Source: Aricia agestis
Lineage: Eukaryota; Arthropoda; Insecta; Lepidoptera; Lycaenidae
NCBI RefSeq assembly: GCF_905147365.1
Contig: NC_056418.1
Coordinates: 3,657,262-3,721,261, forward strand
DNA length: 64,000 nt
Reading direction: 5' to 3'
Both the position numbers and the translations under genes were made by a program. Of this stretch, positions 1-9,395 are shown in pieces; the stretch's first letter is position 1, and each line of letters opens with the position of its first letter. The notes beneath the pieces were generated by a model, which did not search any database, had not been told where the DNA came from, and worked only from the letters and a program-made list of their open reading frames with translations.

Positions 1-183
1 TTATCCAAAAAAACTCTATTTTTTGGATAATTGGATTTCTATGTTATATTTATATTACCTACAACTTTTATCATGACGTTAGTAACGAGGTAAGACAATA
101 TTTTTTTCGCTAAAACTTTAATGTTACGCTGAAATTTTAAAACTATCACTGGCAAATCCATACCGATAATCTAATTATGTAAT

Positions 184-366
184 ATGTCTGTTACCTCTTC
201 ACGTCCAAAACGCTGCGCAGATTTTTCTAAAATTTTGTACAGATTTATTTTGCGTCCCGGGAAAGGACATTTAGGATACTTTTTATTCCGCAAAAATGTA
301 CAACTCCCGTGCGATAAACTAATTTCATCGCAACGGAGTTGTGGGCGTTATTTGGTAATAAATAAG
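184..366 (+). mobile_element. Degenerate Helitron-like element (type A), remnant
   Basis: The stretch reads TGTCTGTTACCTCTTCACG near its start, then a GGGAAAGGACAT block, a CGTGCGATAAAC block and GGAGTTGTGGGCG, in the same order as the better copies at 2161, 36173 and 56066. The 5' TC end is not clear and the usual terminal CATCTAGT has decayed to TATTTGGT. The 64-codon ORF here is only a translation of the repeat. Confidence 0.6.
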
Positions 367-571
367 GGCATGGTATAAAATCTTATAACATAATATCTCG
401 TATCAATTTATTTCGAAATCCATCAAAGAAACAGACACAAAGAAATCGCTAATGACGTTTGCTGATCCGAAGATTATCTCTAAACGCAATAGGGAAAATT
501 AATAACTCAACTGATCTCCTTATCTCCATGTCCTGATCCTATTAATTACATGTAATACAAGTAATATTTAA

Positions 572-890
572 TGGAGGTTCAGGGGCTTAGAGCGTGGCTC
601 CTGACTCGGCATTCGCAGATTCGATTCCCGTGTTGGAGAGATTTTGTTACTGAATTTGGTGAGGACAATGCAGGCTGATCAACTGATTGTCAGATAAGAA
701 AGATGGGATGGGTGGGCTTGTAAAAAGTCGGTGCAGCGCCTGATCTCTTTGATCGTTCATCCCACTGGGTTATAAGAGTAGAGGGAAGAGAGTGTTCTTG
801 TACAAGCACACAATAATTGGTCACCTTAAACTCACTCTTGCGTAAGTCTAGTTTTCTGGTTTGAATAAAACCGGCTACCATTATAGTGAG
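572..890 (+). mobile_element. tRNA-derived SINE (family 2), old diverged copy
   Basis: Matches the family-2 SINE seen better at 24296, 37434 and 42665: a tRNA-like head (GGCTTAGAGCGTGGCTC, then box-B-like GATTCGATTCCCG), GACAATGCAGGCTGATCA, CCTGATCTCT, CCCACTGGGTTATAAGAGTA and AAACCGGC near the end. It has many substitutions, and its 3' end is cut by the Helitron that starts at 895. Confidence 0.7.
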
Positions 891-894
891 ATTA

Positions 895-1044
895 TCCATA
901 CCTACTGATATTATAAATGCGAAAACGTGTCTGTCTGTCTGTTACCTCTTCACGCCCCAACAGCTAAACCGATTTAGCTGAAATTTTGTACAGAGATACT
1001 TTGAGAGAGATATTTTGGCATGACGGAGTTGCAGGTGTCTCTAG
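895..1044 (+). mobile_element. Short Helitron-like element (type A), internally deleted
   Basis: Starts TCCATACCTACTGATATTATA directly after an A, and ends GTGTCTCTAG directly before a T, which fits Helitron insertion between A and T. It has GTCTGTCTGT and ACCTCTTCACGC near the 5' end and GGAGTTGCAGG near the 3' end. At 150 bp it is shorter than the usual ~210-250 bp because the middle is missing. Confidence 0.7.
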
Positions 1045-1305
1045 TCACAATTAAGGATAAGATATTCCAGAAGTTTAGATACACTACCAATAGTGTAGCT
1101 AAGCACCCGAAGTCCACTCTTAACTTGTAAGCTCGGAAGCCACAATTCCCAAGCGTAAAGGAACAGATTTGAATCTCATGGATTATATTATGTTTCTACG
1201 TTTCTAGAGCTAGTATTTGAATTTAGTTATATAGAGAACATAAAGACAGTCCGTAATCTAGTGGGTTTTACTGTTATATACTAAAAAGGGTTGTCGTTTG
1301 ATGGC
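1045..1305. other. No recognised feature
   Basis: AT-rich sequence with no ORF, inverted repeat or repeat match that I can identify. Confidence 0.4.
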
Positions 1306-1380
1306 AACCTTAAAAAGTTTGATGGCAGCTTGACTCAAAGTACTACTTTGAGTCAAGCTGCCATCAAACTTTTTAAGGTT
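1306..1380. repeat. Perfect 37-bp palindrome, 1-nt spacer
   Basis: The arms at 1306-1342 and 1344-1380 are exact reverse complements (outer end AACCTTAAAAAG, inner end CTCAAAGTA) with a single C between them. No flanking target duplication is obvious, and no other copy was noticed in the window. Confidence 0.97.
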
Positions 1381-1408
1381 AAACACAACACTCGCATAAA
1401 GTCTATAC

Positions 1409-1500
1409 TAATATTATTATAAATGCGAAAGTCTGTCGGTCTGTTACCTCTTCAAGCTTAAACCGCTGAACCGATTTTGTTGAAATGTATGGCATAAAAC
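1409..1500 (+). mobile_element. Helitron-like 5' fragment (type A)
   Basis: ACTAATATTATTATAAATGCG, a short GTCTGTCGGTCTG array, TTACCTCTTCAAG and CCGCTGAACCGATTTTG match the 5' half of type A. The sequence stops matching after GGCATAAAAC, so the 3' half is missing. Confidence 0.6.
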
Positions 1501-1574
1501 TTAGTACTTATAATATTATTTTTACCCGCATAAAAGTTCGTAGATCTAAAGACTTATTTCAGTCTTTAATACCT

Positions 1575-1670
1575 TAAAGTTGTAGCCGATTATTGTGATC
1601 ACATTGATGATGATAATGCCTTATCATCATCAATGGCTCAATCAATCAACAATAATCGGCTACAGCTTTA
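1575..1670. repeat. Small nested hairpin / MITE-like inverted repeat
   Basis: Outer arms 1575-1596 and 1649-1670 match over 22 bp with one mismatch (core GTAGCCGATTATTGT). Inside, 1603-1616 and 1621-1634 form a second perfect 14-bp hairpin with loop TGCC. The two-tier shape suggests a small foldback element; no clear target duplication. Confidence 0.65.
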
Positions 1671-2160
1671 TTTTGACATTTCTTTTTAACCTCATTTAAA
1701 TATAACCATCATCACCATTAAGATGATGATAATAATTAATATGATGTACACGTTCACATCACCATTTCACCATTGTTAAGGACGCTAAGCATTTCGGTAA
1801 ATGCAAGTAATCTTCCACTCTTATTCAGCTTAATTACTGTTTTAAAAAATCTAGGCCACAGACTTGCGGACATAAATATGAAATAAAATTTCCTTTGAAT
1901 GTTTGTAATAAAAAGAGATTAATAGGAAAGTATTTTTCCACTAAGTTATCAAGCTTTAATGTTCAGTTATTTAATTTCTTGCGAAAGAAGGTTTTTGGTC
2001 ATCATGAGCACACGTATTCGTAGATGCTTTATTCAATTATTACTGTGTTAAATATTATTATTTAATTTGTACCAGCAATTTGGTTAAATCGTTTCTTGAC
2101 TTTTGATGGATATAGCATTTTTGACGGTTTTGTAAAAAATGCTATGTTATGTACTCCATA
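1671..2160. other. No recognised feature
   Basis: AT-rich DNA with a few ATG/ATC-rich simple stretches near 1700-1780. I see no coding frame, RNA gene or repeat family. Confidence 0.4.
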
Positions 2161-2408
2161 TCCATACTTCCATACTAATATTATAAATGCGAAAGTGTCT
2201 GTCTGTCCGTCCGTCTGTCTGTCTGTCTATTTGTCTCTGTAAGTGTTAACTCAACACGCTAAAACCGCTAAACCGATTTTGCTGAAATTTGGCATAAAGA
2301 TACTTTGAGTCTCGGGAAAGAACATAGAATAGTTTTTATCCCGTAAAAATGTACGGTTCCCGTGCGACAAACAAATTTTGTCGCAATGGAGTTGCGGGCG
2401 TCATCTAG
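2161..2408 (+). mobile_element. Helitron-like element, type A, near full length
   Basis: Begins TCCATAC after A2160, with CATACTAATATTATAAATGCG just inside, an imperfect GTCT/GTCC array, CCGCTAAACCGATTTTGCTG, CGGGAAAGAACATA, TTTTTATCCCG, GGTTCCCGTGCGA and GGAGTTGCGGGCGTCATCTAG ending before T2409. Both ends fit the A^T Helitron rule. It encodes nothing and is non-autonomous. Confidence 0.8.
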
Positions 2409-2451
2409 TTATGTTATACGCAAAGTTACACAAATGATGTGTCCACATTAA

Positions 2452-2937
2452 GGTGACGCCGCGTTAAAGTAAAAAACCGTGTTGGATATGTTTTAGATTG
2501 CTTATAAAACAAGCAATGGAACAGCAAAAAATGGAAAGGGCGTAGCGACAAAATGGTTTTTGTCGCGTGTTTTAAAAACCATAAATACATTTCATATAAG
2601 CTATGGGCAAATTAAAGTGTATGCTTGAACAAATTTATGTACAAATTTTGGAAGCTTAAATCACTCTCCTCTGTTGGCAAAATAGGAATCCCTTTTTTAC
2701 AGAGGTCTTTTTGATTGATTATTATGTGTAAAACACATCAAGTTGACCAATCGAACACGAACCCATAGTATAACAATACTATGGGTAATTTTTGAATTAC
2801 CCATAGTATTGTTATACTATGGGTAATTCAAATGGACACAAACATGATGAATACTGACAATGAACTATAATTTCTTAGCTTTAGTCATTGCTGAGAAAAA
2901 TCGATATCGCTACAGCCAAATTATCAAGGCGTCCCCC
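2452..2937 (+). mobile_element. TTAA-flanked MITE, copy 1 (486 bp)
   Basis: Flanked on both sides by TTAA (2448-2451, 2938-2941). The ends are short inverted repeats: GGTGACGCCG at the left and GGCGTCCCCC at the right. A second copy lies inverted at 38294-38722, also between TTAAs, and the two share blocks such as GACAAAAACCATTTTGTCG (as read in copy 2) and GCTGAGAAAAATCGATAT. TTAA duplication is characteristic of the piggyBac superfamily, but the termini here are not the usual CCC/GGG form, so the superfamily is only a suggestion. This copy is longer than copy 2, mainly because of the palindrome at 2761-2824. Confidence 0.85.
2761..2824. repeat. Four-armed palindrome inside the TTAA MITE
   Basis: Arms 2761-2790 and 2795-2824 are exact 30-bp reverse complements around TTTG. 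Each arm is itself an inverted repeat (ACCCATAGTA ... TACTATGGGT), so the strand could fold as one long hairpin or two small ones. The sister copy at 38 kb has only one half-unit at this place. Confidence 0.95.
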
Positions 2938-2970
2938 TTAAGTCGTCTAACGCTGCGTAAACAAGTATTT

Positions 2971-3314
2971 TCTTTTGAGGCTAAAATCTAAAGAACGGAC
3001 TAGGAATACAGAGACTACGACTCTTGGGCACATAACATTAAATTACTATATTTTTTACTCCAATAACACGACATTAAATTCGAGTGTAAAACAAAAAATT
3101 GGGGTAAGTATATGTTACAAAAAGCATTTTTAAAATTTTCTCCACACTTCTTTTGAGGCTAAAATCTAAAGACCGGACTAGGGATAGAGAGACTACGACT
3201 CTTAGGCACAAAACATTACTATATATTTTACTCCAATAATACAACAGTAAATTCGAGTACCAAACAAAAAATTAGGGAATATTTTACAAACAGCATTTTT
3301 AAATATTCTCCACC
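2971..3314. repeat. Tandem duplication, period 178 bp, two units
   Basis: Unit 1 (2971-3148) and unit 2 (3149-3314) both begin TCTTTTGAGGCTAAAATC and share GAGACTACGACTCTT, TAAATTCGAGT and CATTTTTAAA blocks in order. Small indels separate them, so the duplication is not recent. No ORF runs through. Confidence 0.9.
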
Positions 3315-4937
3315 CGTGTATATAGCAACATTCTTCAGCAATACATTACTGCAAAAAGTGTACAAGTGAAACAAATATAAAACAACATTTAAAGCTATTT
3401 CGAGTTGCTAAGCTGACAAATCACGGGCGGGACAGGCCATACATCTTCGCCATGTGTTGGACGTACAGCGCCAGATTGTGAACGCAGCCACAGCGTTAAT
3501 ATAGTAGACCAACTTTCTAGGACTCGCAGATAGATAACAGAAAAATGTCTTTTTACAAGATGGATCATTGAGTATGAATAAAATTTCTGACCGTACTGTA
3601 TATGGTATGCGTTGTATTAATAATTGCAATCAGGATGTTATTTTTTATTTTTAAAATAATCAGTCATCGATTACTTTTATTAACGGACGTGATTAGCCAC
3701 CCATAACCATGAGTCCTCTACTCAAACCACGTGGTCATATTATTTTAAAAGGGAACATAAATAACACTCACATTTAAATAAAATTGTTTAAACAAAATCG
3801 TTTATATCTGATATATAAATAAATACACAAATGAAAGTCTTCTAAAGTACAACCAGTTTCTATGTTTTGTTAGTTTTATTGTAAGGCCTTTTGACTCTAC
3901 TGTATGATGTATATACTGTACACACTGAATGGACCAAGCAAAGCACAACTTTCGTGGAATTTATAAAAATACTGACCATTAAAATATACCTAAATAAACG
4001 GCGGTCAGGGTATTGTAGTCGTATACTTAGAATATTAAAGACGAATTTATGGATCAATGGTATAAGCCATAAGTCGAGTCAGAACACTCAAACGTTGTTT
4101 TGCCATATCCGATTATTCGGGTGTGAGAAATAGATGTAGGTTAATTTTCAGATTACAATACAAATGGCGTGTACCGATTGTAATGAAAATATTTTGTTTA
4201 AAAATGGTATTCAGGAGGCAATTCCTGGCAATTCACACAAAGTGTGAATGACAGCAAGGTTATTTGCAGAATAGACAGAATATTTGTGTGAATGACAGCA
4301 GACAAACAGACAAAATGTAGACTTTCACATTTAAATTATTAATATGGATTTCTGCAGTAACTAACTAACCTAAAATGTAAAAAATTACAATTTAAAAAAA
4401 AGCTTTTATTTAAATAGTCTAAAAAGTAGACAATAAATTTCTCTTTAAAAAAATTAACTAAGTATGAAGTTCTAATCATCAATATTTTATACAATTTGCA
4501 TGATAATAAAAGCTTGTCGCGACTCGCGAGACTTAACAATCTATCAGTACTTGATAAATTTATATTATTCAAGAACATACATACATAGCAAGTTATTTTA
4601 AAGCTTTTAATAATAAATATATCTACTTCAAAATTGAAGTCCGAAATTCCACCGTAACATACATACTTACATACATACAGAGCAAGTTAAATAAAAGCTT
4701 TTAAAAAGTAGTTCACGGGTAACGAAGTTTATAGCATTCCTAGAGTTAAAAACAGTTCGCATTTGCATAAACTACGCGGTAATATTTTTAAATTCTAGGA
4801 AGTAGCATTAACTAGTACTTTCATCCTGCCTGGATTAAAAGCTGGAACTAAATACCTAAGATTTTTTTTGCGTCTACTTTTAGCTGTGACATTGTCTAAA
4901 ATTCCTACATTTTTCTAAAGTCCAATGCTACTTTAAA
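3315..4937. other. No recognised feature
   Basis: AT-rich sequence. Short CATA-type microsatellite pieces (ACATACATAC) occur near 4576 and 4665. ORFs of 65-80 codons here have no recognisable domain and no splice context, and I regard them as chance frames. Confidence 0.4.
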
Positions 4938-5139
4938 GGCACGGCCCGTCTCAGTGTGCTCACTGCACACTGAGACGGGCCGTGCCGGGGCTCAGCGTGC
5001 CGGGGCTTATCGCAAAAATCCGCCTCCATACAATTTGTATGGAAGCGGATGCGCGTATCGCACACTGTGTCGGGGCGCAGCGGATTTCGCTGAGCCCGGC
5101 ACGCTGAGCCCCGGCACGGCCCGTCTAAGTGTGCTCACT
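4938..5139. mobile_element. GC-rich MITE with 5-bp target duplication plus abutting half-copy
   Basis: The element spans 4965-5134. Its ends are inverted repeats of about 40 bp (4965-5004 with 5096-5134; core GAGACGGGCCGTGCC), flanked by TCACT on both sides (4960-4964 and 5135-5139). Immediately left of the first TCACT, 4938-4959 repeats the right end of the element, so 4938-4986 also reads as a perfect 22-bp hairpin with TCACT as its loop. The interior folds further (CCATAC ... GTATGG near 5022-5043). It is far more GC-rich than its surroundings. Superfamily unknown. Confidence 0.85.
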
Positions 5140-5199
5140 CCTTAATAAAACATTAATGCTGCTTCATTCCTTCCTCGATCCGTTTTCTATCAAATTACA

Positions 5200-5554
5200 A
5201 TATAGTATTCTAACAAAATGTCAAACCAACCGGGTCAAAACTCCAGAAATCGTTTCAGGTTTTTTCGACGTTACTGTACTCCTCCGGAACGGCTTTACTG
5301 ATTTTTTATGCATATTCAGTAGGTCTGAGAATCGGCTACTGGGTACTTTTTATATTGATAAGTGCATTTGCTGAATAAATAATAGAAAATTATTACAACT
5401 CGAGACTGACGGCGACCTTTGTTTATGCGACGGGATAACGATGCGATGGACGTTGCCATTATACCATAGCCCATACTTATTTAGTCTCTTCAATAAAATA
5501 ATAATATGGGCGAATAACTTAATATAGCAAAACAACGTTTGCCGGGACAGCTAG
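5200..5554 (+). mobile_element. Helitron-like element, type B
   Basis: Shares GGTCTGAGAATCGGCTA, TTTATATTGATAAGTGCATTTG, GCGACGGGATA, GATGGACGTTGCCAT and CTTCAATAAAATAAT with the copy at 59604 and, inverted, with the broken copy at 34141. It ends GCCGGGACAGCTAG before T5555. The 5' end is diverged and its limit is approximate. Confidence 0.75.
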
Positions 5555-5646
5555 TATTATATATAATACTAGCCTAGGTATTAAATGAAAATGATTGGAT
5601 CAGATTTCAGGACAACGTCATTGTATTTTTTAATTTATAATCTTAC

Positions 5647-5707
5647 ACATAACCAGCGTTATTAACGTAAAGGTAGGGTACCTTTACGTTAATAACGCTG
5701 GTTATGT
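5647..5707. repeat. Perfect 29-bp hairpin, loop GGG
   Basis: Arms 5647-5675 and 5679-5707 are exact reverse complements (core AACCAGCGTTATTAACG). It directly abuts the inverted-repeat element at 5729 and may be part of the same insertion. Confidence 0.95.
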
Positions 5708-5728
5708 TGCTATGCTGGTATGCACCGG

Positions 5729-5946
5729 GAGCATTCGCTTGTAATGTAACGTTAAAGAGTCGAGCATTGCAATGTGCACCTTGTAATGATACACTAGACG
5801 TGTGTAATATCTTGATACAACTTGTAACATCAACTAGCTATGGAATGCTCAAAGTCGAATGTTACATTACACGCGAATGTTGTCAGTCAGGGAGATAAGT
5901 AATGCTCAAAATCGAATCTATAATGTAACATTACAAGTGAATGCTC
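5729..5946. mobile_element. MITE-like inverted-repeat element with internal duplication
   Basis: GAGCATTCGCTTGTAATG (5729-5746) is matched by CATTACAAGTGAATGCTC (5929-5946) with one mismatch. Inside, GAATGCTCAAAGTCGAAT near 5843 recurs as AATGCTCAAAATCGAAT at 5901, a ~58-bp tandem step. No coding content. A GGGAGCACC just beyond the right end hints that the true boundary lies slightly further out. Confidence 0.65.
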
Positions 5947-5962
5947 ACGATGAGGGAGCACC

Positions 5963-6850
5963 TTAACTATAAAAAGTAAATTAATTACTTGAAGGAAGAA
6001 TATTAGACGCAAACTCTAAAATATCTCGGAGAGATTCAAAACAATTTATAGGCTATAAACTAAGAAATTAATTAAGATGAAATGTTCTTAGACGTAAAAT
6101 TAATTAAAGGTAAAATATTAATTAAATTAGGAAGCAAATGATTAGTAATTTATAAGCAGCAGCGTTAATATTCGTCATTTATAATAAGAGCTATACATTT
6201 TGTAGATAGACATCTATAAGTGTACTCTAATGTTAATAATTAAGAGGATTGATTAGATTTTTCGTATGCTTTAAATATCCTTTAAAATTACTGAACAGAT
6301 TTTGACATTCATAAATTCACACTATAAAGTGATATATGTAAGGTTCTGGATCTCATTTTATCACACTTCAAGTACCTACTAAATATTATATTCCTAAGTT
6401 AATAAGCAAGTATTTGAATAAATAATTGATATATTGATATCAAACATAAAAATTATAAAAAAATGTACATCGATAAACAAAGCGAATATTTTCCAAACAA
6501 ATAGAATATGTTGTACATGCTTCAATTGTTCAAGGCAGTATTGTATGGGCGAGCCTTTTTCGCAATCCGACACGATACTCGCATTAGATTCTGGTAGATC
6601 GATAAAGATTAGAGTTTTGCCGATATTTATTTAGAACAGAGATTGGATACCACGTCCTTGTTAAAATAAATATGACAAGAGTCGAATAGTTTCAGCAAAA
6701 GTGTGAGCAAACGACTTTTGATTATTAAAACGTATAAGTAGTAAGTAGTAAAAGAGCAAAGCAATTTTGTTGATACATCTATCTTCATTTTTCTTAAATC
6801 TAATGCAAAATTAAATAAAGATACTTAATATTTGACTATAAGTTACCTAA
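5963..6850. other. No recognised feature
   Basis: AT-rich, many TTAATTAA-type words (for example around 5980-6130), no credible coding frame. The 66-codon ORF near 6434-6634 shows no recognisable domain. Confidence 0.4.
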
Positions 6851-7216
6851 TAACACAATAGACATAACTACCAGTAGTTCGATTGCAAAGAGACGGACAG
6901 GTTTCAATATCTGTCAAATTCGTCGGGTTTCACTAGGATTATGAACGGAATGTGCCTCGCGCTGGCTGATATAATAAATTTTTAAATATTAAAAATAAAG
7001 TTTTCAAAATTGGATTCTGACAATTTTAATCGCATGTGCCAAAACACAAACAACAATACGACCAAAGAGGAACACGTCCATCGAATATGTCAGTTTTAAA
7101 TTCGTAGGTAACAAGTTAACAACCCTAGCGACGATTTTCGTCATAATACGTCAAATTTAAAAATTTCAACATCATTTCTAAGTCGGCATACTCTATCATT
7201 CTGTCTACTCTGTCTA
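6851..7216 (+). mobile_element. Interspersed repeat 'ACAATAGACA', copy A
   Basis: Nearly the whole stretch is repeated, inverted, at 43600-43990. Shared blocks include CACAATAGACATAAC, TCAATATCTGTCAAATTCG, GTGCCTCGCGCTGGCTGAT and AACCCTAGCGACGATTTTCG. The fuller copy B has CTATTGTC-like termini at both ends, so this is probably a short non-autonomous DNA element. Here its right tail runs into the foldback at 7217. Confidence 0.75.
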
Positions 7217-7404
7217 TATACTCCACTCGGGCTAACTTGTCGCTAGCGGTCATTGACTCCCTGTCAAAACCTGTCATTTTCCATATAAACCGCGATTGAT
7301 AATGAAGTGTCAGATATTGTCAATCGTGGTTTTATATGGAAAATGACAAGTTTTTGACAAGGAGTCAATGATCGCTAGCGACAAGTTAGCCCGAGTGGAG
7401 TATA
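7217..7404. mobile_element. Foldback MITE, arms ~85 bp
   Basis: Left arm 7217-7301 and right arm 7319-7404 match with only a few differences (outer TATACTCCACTCGGGCTAAC, inner ATTTTCCATATAAA). The loop is about 17 nt. It sits at the right edge of the repeat at 6851; an outer AGTCGGCAT / TGCCGAC pair (about 7173 and 7409) may belong to the host repeat. Confidence 0.9.
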
Positions 7405-8303
7405 GCACTGCCGACATTCAAAAACAAATGCGCACGACGCGGTTTCCTCACCATAGGCTATCGGACGATGTGAACTCCCTCGAACTGCTATTATTGTGAA
7501 TTCGAGCATTCATTTCCTTACGATGCGGCAGTTAAGAATATTTATTGAGTGAACTTGCGGCGTGAGTCGCTGTTTCGATTGTCGTTGCTCTTATATTTGT
7601 GTATATTAAGGACATAAAGCCTTCAGTGGCAGTTTCAATGCAATCATTTCTCCATTTAGTCGTCGTACTCAATGATCCTTGTTCGACTTATGAAATAAAA
7701 AATGATACAGTATCGTGTTTTATTTCGAAACTTACGGCATTGGGTTATAACTTCGCAAAAACACTAAATAGTATGAAACAAGCTTTCCTCCATTATATGT
7801 TATATTATTGTATGTTCAAATCTTTAACACCATGCAAACAATGTGTATTTTTAATTGCTTAAACATACCACTGTCTATGTCCGTCATGTGAGTTTTCCCC
7901 TGTACCAGACAAATCCAAGCACACTACTAGCAGTTTTAGTAAACGTAGCCCATTTACTAAAACATGTTAAAGCGTATGTTTTTACACAGCGTATACCGGT
8001 GTGTGTATATTTACCGTACGTATATTTTCATTTGTAAGATGTTTCATAAGTTATATAAACTCAATCTTGAAAGACGTTTTACAGCGGGGTATAGACATTG
8101 GTATCGTAATAGTCCCCACATGGGTTATTATGACATAGGCTATATCGTGTAATGTGCTCCTCATTCACCGATATACTCTGAGATAATGTATCTTATCCTC
8201 GAAGGTCCTTTTCGTCCCCTGGGAGACGAAAAACAACGAACGTTACACCAAGTATATATTTTTAAGAAACGTTGTGTCTTCAAAAAGTTGTCGGTCGTAA
8301 TAA
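7405..8303. other. Unassigned, less AT-rich stretch
   Basis: Contains ORFs of 60-87 codons on the plus strand between 7599 and 8152, but none shows a known domain, and the frames overlap and compete. A small hairpin (TTTTCGTC ... GACGAAAA) lies near 8208-8231. I found no acceptor/donor pair that would make these frames convincing exons. Old repeat or degenerate coding DNA cannot be excluded. Confidence 0.35.
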
Positions 8304-8355
8304 ATACTACGATAGACTATATTGAATGATCATTCAATATAGTCTATTGTAGTAT
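8304..8355. repeat. Near-perfect palindrome
   Basis: About 25-bp arms centred between 8329 and 8330 (ATAGACTATATTGAATGA against TCATTCAATATAGTCTAT), with one mismatch further out. There is no spacer. Confidence 0.9.
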
Positions 8356-8459
8356 CATCAAACATACTTAAAGTTTATCGAAATCGGTGTCGTATTCATA
8401 ATTTTCGTGTGGATAATTTTTTACTGAACACATTATCCTTGAATGCAGATACTAATAGT

Positions 8460-8722
8460 CAGTGCCGTAAATAGCCTTTTTTGCGCCCTGTGCGAGCTTC
8501 TATATACTTAACTGCACCTTTGTTTTTTAACCGACTTCCAAAAAAGAGGCGGTTATAGTATGTTCGGCTTTGGATATTTTTTTACTACATTGGGAAACAT
8601 CAGCTCTGGGGCGGAGCGGGAATTCGAAAAATAAGGATCTGTCTGGTCTGGCCATTCTTGCGCCCCCCAGAGTTTACGCCCTGTGCCTGGGCACCGGTGG
8701 CACCGCCCTATTTACGCCACTG
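8460..8722. mobile_element. Non-autonomous hAT element (263 bp)
   Basis: Ends are CAGTGCCGTAAATAG and CTATTTACGCCACTG, a 15-bp inverted repeat with one mismatch. The flanks are an exact 8-bp duplication, CTAATAGT (8452-8459 and 8723-8730). CAGTG termini with 8-bp duplication are the hAT signature. It has no transposase. The inside includes an AACCGACTTCC block common to another repeat family in this window. Confidence 0.92.
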
Positions 8723-8908
8723 CTAATAGTATCAAATTATTATTATCCTTACTAACATCATGAATGCGAAACATATTTTGATGAAGTTGTAATGTTGACT
8801 TTTAGTTTCAGGATAAAGCATATGACTTTTTTTTCATAACATATAATACGACACCGGCATCATAACTTAGGGTCTGCGCAAACGAACAACATCTAGTGTT
8901 GATGTTTG

Positions 8909-9039
8909 ACGACCTCTGTGGCTCAGTGGTGAGCGCGTTGGTAGCTCAAGCCGAGGGTCGCGGGTTCGAAACCCGCCGACGGAACAAAATGTTTTGAAAG
9001 TTCCTGGGTCATGGATGTGTATGAAATATGTGTATCATA
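8909..9039 (+). mobile_element. SINE family 1, 5' half, split by Helitron chain
   Basis: tRNA-like head: box A TGTGGCTCAGTGG and box B GGTTCGAAACC, then GGAACAAAA and GTTCCTGGGTCATGGATG. It is interrupted after GTGTATCATA by the insertion at 9040-11487 and resumes at 11488. Intact relatives are at 34174 and 57511. Confidence 0.92.
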
Positions 9040-9070
9040 TCCATACTAATATTATAAATGCGAAAGTATC

Positions 9071-9117
<47 letters not shown>

Positions 9118-9255
9118 TGCTTTCACGCCAAAACTACTGAACCGATTGCAATGAAATTTTGTACACAGTTATTCTAGAGTCTGAGAAAGGACATAGGCTA
9201 CATTTTGATGTGGGAAAATATCTTATTTCCATGAAAATATCGATGAAAATGAATT

Positions 9256-9395
9256 CGCATTGCGCGTGGCCAGCGCTCATCCCGGGGGTCCTGGGTTCGA
9301 GTCCCGCAGGCGGAACAAAAAGTTTTCAATGTTCCTGGGTCTTGGATGTGTATTAAATTAAATTTCAAAAATCTTAAACATATTTTATGTATAAT
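9256..9395 (+). mobile_element. SINE-1-derived segment inside Helitron unit 1
   Basis: GGGTTCGAGTCCCGC, GGAACAAAAAGTTTTCAATG and TTCCTGGGTCTTGGATGTG match the SINE-1 body from box B onward, while the box-A head is replaced. A second copy lies in unit 2 at about 9850-9990, so the segment was part of the element before the units multiplied. Confidence 0.75.

Noticed and set aside
7599..8152. Cluster of overlapping plus-strand ORFs as a gene
   Set aside because: Three short frames overlap, with no domain and no acceptor/donor pairs; kept only as an unassigned block.
8909..8990. tRNA gene (box A and box B present)
   Set aside because: The same head starts every family-1 SINE copy with a shared body and ATT tail; no proper cloverleaf with a plausible anticodon arm was seen.
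9070..9118. (GTCT)n array as a CRISPR-like or functional tandem repeat
   Set aside because: It is the simple-repeat part of the Helitron 5' region, variable in length between units; no spacers, no cas genes, and the genome is eukaryotic.
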